Origin: Candidatus Altimarinota bacterium
GTDB taxonomy: Bacteria; Patescibacteriota; Gracilibacteria; BD1-5; UBA6164
Reading direction: 5' to 3'
NCBI GenBank assembly: GCA_943356435.1
Contig: CALREY010000004.1
Span: 62,001-126,000, forward strand
Length of the DNA: 64,000 bases
Position 1 is the stretch's first letter. Each line of letters begins with the position of its first letter. A program made the translations under genes and the position numbers. The notes under the pieces are model-generated. The model saw only the letters and a list, made by a program, of their open reading frames with translations, searched no databases and was not told the DNA's origin. Below, piece by piece: positions 63,071-64,000 of this stretch.

Positions 63071-63322
63071 ATGGCAAAAAAAGCTAAAGATATGAGTTGG
63101 TTAAATGATGATGAAGATGGTTCATCAATCATAGTAAAAGATTGTAATGGAAATATATTAAATGACTGAGATACAGTAATTGCAATCAAGGATTTAAAAG
63201 TTTCAGGAGCATCTGATATTAAAAGATGAGACAAGTTTCCAAAGATTAGATTAACAGATGATCCAGAGCTAATAGAATCAGGGAAAATGGTGCTTAGAAC
63301 AGAGTTTTTTAAGAAAGCGTAA
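63071..63322 (+). CDS. PhnA/YjdM-like domain protein
   Basis: 83 residues. The SSIIVKDCNGNILNDGDTVI stretch followed by KDLKVSGASDIKRGDKF and MVLRTEFFKKA match the C-terminal SH3-like domain of PhnA/YjdM proteins. The zinc-ribbon N-terminus of full-length YjdM is missing. Function in the family is unclear despite the old phosphonate label. Confidence 0.8.
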
Positions 63323-63323
63323 G

Positions 63324-63362
63324 CAAAAAAAGAATTAATTTTACAATTAATTCTTTTTTTTA
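63324..63362. terminator. Bidirectional terminator at 63.3 kb
   Basis: AAAAAAGAATTAATT pairs with AATTAATTCTTTTTT, between two convergent genes. Confidence 0.85.
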
Positions 63363-64000
63363 TATCTCAGTTATTCTATATACATTAAATCAGTTATAAA
63401 ATCTTCAATCTGTAATGTTTGAGCTATCGTATGAGTAGATGAATTTCCCTAGTCCGTTTTTTATGAATTCTTGTGTATTTTTGTATACATATCATAGTAT
63501 CATTCTAGTTACTCTATCACTGTGTGGGATATCTCATAGATTTGATTTTTTGCAGTGGTAAACTACCCCACTTATTACTTCTTGAAAATGTGATAGAAAA
63601 TATGCTTCAATGATAGAAATAGCTCTATCGTATGAACCTTTAGGTACTCACATACTTTTTAGGATTTGCTTGTATTTTTCTCTTCTTATTTCTATTCAGC
63701 TTGATTCCCTTACCATAAGTGCAGCAGCAGTAGAACTATCTCAGCAACCTGTAGTATCTGTTACATTTAGATCTATTTGTCACTCACTTATTTTGTTTAG
63801 TACTTCAAACAATCTCTTTTCATATTCTCAGATATTCCATATAGAATTGGTGAAAAATACTTCGTGATTATAAGCTTCTAGAGATCATACTGAACCATCA
63901 GATCAGTCTGTAATTAGAACTACTCTTCATAATCATTTTTCTACATCTACATCATGTTTTTCGTTTTCTGTTCTTTTAGTTACTTGTACTAATGAAACCA
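63360..64000 (-). CDS. PfkB-type carbohydrate kinase-like protein, 5' end outside window
   Basis: At least 213 residues; the start lies beyond 64000. GRVVLITDGSDGSVG followed ~65 residues later by NVTDTTGCGDSSTAAALM resembles the C-terminal half of ribokinase/PfkB enzymes, where the DTxGxGD Asp is the catalytic base. About 120 residues follow this motif, more than usual, so a variant or different family is possible. Stop TAA at 63360-63362. Confidence 0.55.

Noticed and set aside
1-64000. Reading TGA as Trp (table 4)
   Set aside because: TGA falls at invariant Gly positions and Trp sites use TGG, so table 25 fits and table 4 does not.

Overview
The window comes from an AT-rich bacterium that reads UGA as glycine (translation table 25), the code known from Gracilibacteria (BD1-5) and Absconditabacteria (SR1) in the Candidate Phyla Radiation. 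Nearly every long gene is interrupted by in-frame TGA under the standard code. These TGAs fall where the family needs glycine: the PPK2 Walker A motif, the P-loop of formate-tetrahydrofolate ligase, the lipase GHSMGG elbow, the GGDEF signature and prepilin cleavage sites. Native genes end in TAA or TAG and mostly lack a Shine-Dalgarno (SD) sequence. I cannot tell the two phyla apart from this window. No rRNA, tRNA or CRISPR array was seen.

Layout. 1-14.7 kb (minus): a secreted subtilisin-like protease, a class A PBP of the PBP1C type, a pilin-like adhesin, a small helical protein and a giant alpha-2-macroglobulin with an intact thioester. 14.8-21.8 kb: a VanZ-like protein, HtpG, an amino acid kinase, a CDF metal transporter, a secreted ferritin-like DUF2202 protein, a small membrane protein and an MTH1-like Nudix enzyme. 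21.9-26.6 kb: two more pilin-like adhesins sharing the first one's N-terminal module but ending in LamG domains or leucine-rich repeats. 26.7-33 kb: Der GTPase, a DUF1704 (MATCAP-like) metalloprotease, AspS and small orphan genes. 33-37.4 kb: a PPK2 / GGDEF-like / small-protein operon, then LexA. 37.5-43 kb: secreted helical proteins, a lipoprotein, a two-component system and a TPM-domain protein. 43-49.8 kb: a Y-family polymerase, Fhs and a secreted lipase. 50-52.4 kb: a cytidine deaminase-nucleotidyltransferase fusion, a Nudix enzyme and a toxin-antitoxin remnant. 52.4-58.7 kb: a structured RNA with its own promoter and terminator, then pflB-focA-pflA-ADP-forming acetyl-CoA synthetase, a complete fermentative route from pyruvate to acetate, formate and ATP. 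58.8-61.7 kb: pyrE, pyrF and two membrane-protein genes. 62-64 kb: a RimK-like ATP-grasp enzyme, a PhnA-like protein and part of a PfkB-type kinase.

Three things stand out. (1) The pyrE-pyrF block has no in-frame TGA over about 890 codons and carries strong SD sequences, so it looks recently imported from a standard-code donor. Three tiny SD-bearing genes elsewhere look similar, and two of them appear to end in TGA. (2) A family of GC-rich palindromic repeats (18 copies noted) sits between genes and also in frame inside genes: three times in pbpC, once in htpG and three times in one pilin gene, including its leader peptide. (3) The RNA upstream of pflB matches no family I recognise. All assignments come from reading the sequence; no database search was possible.
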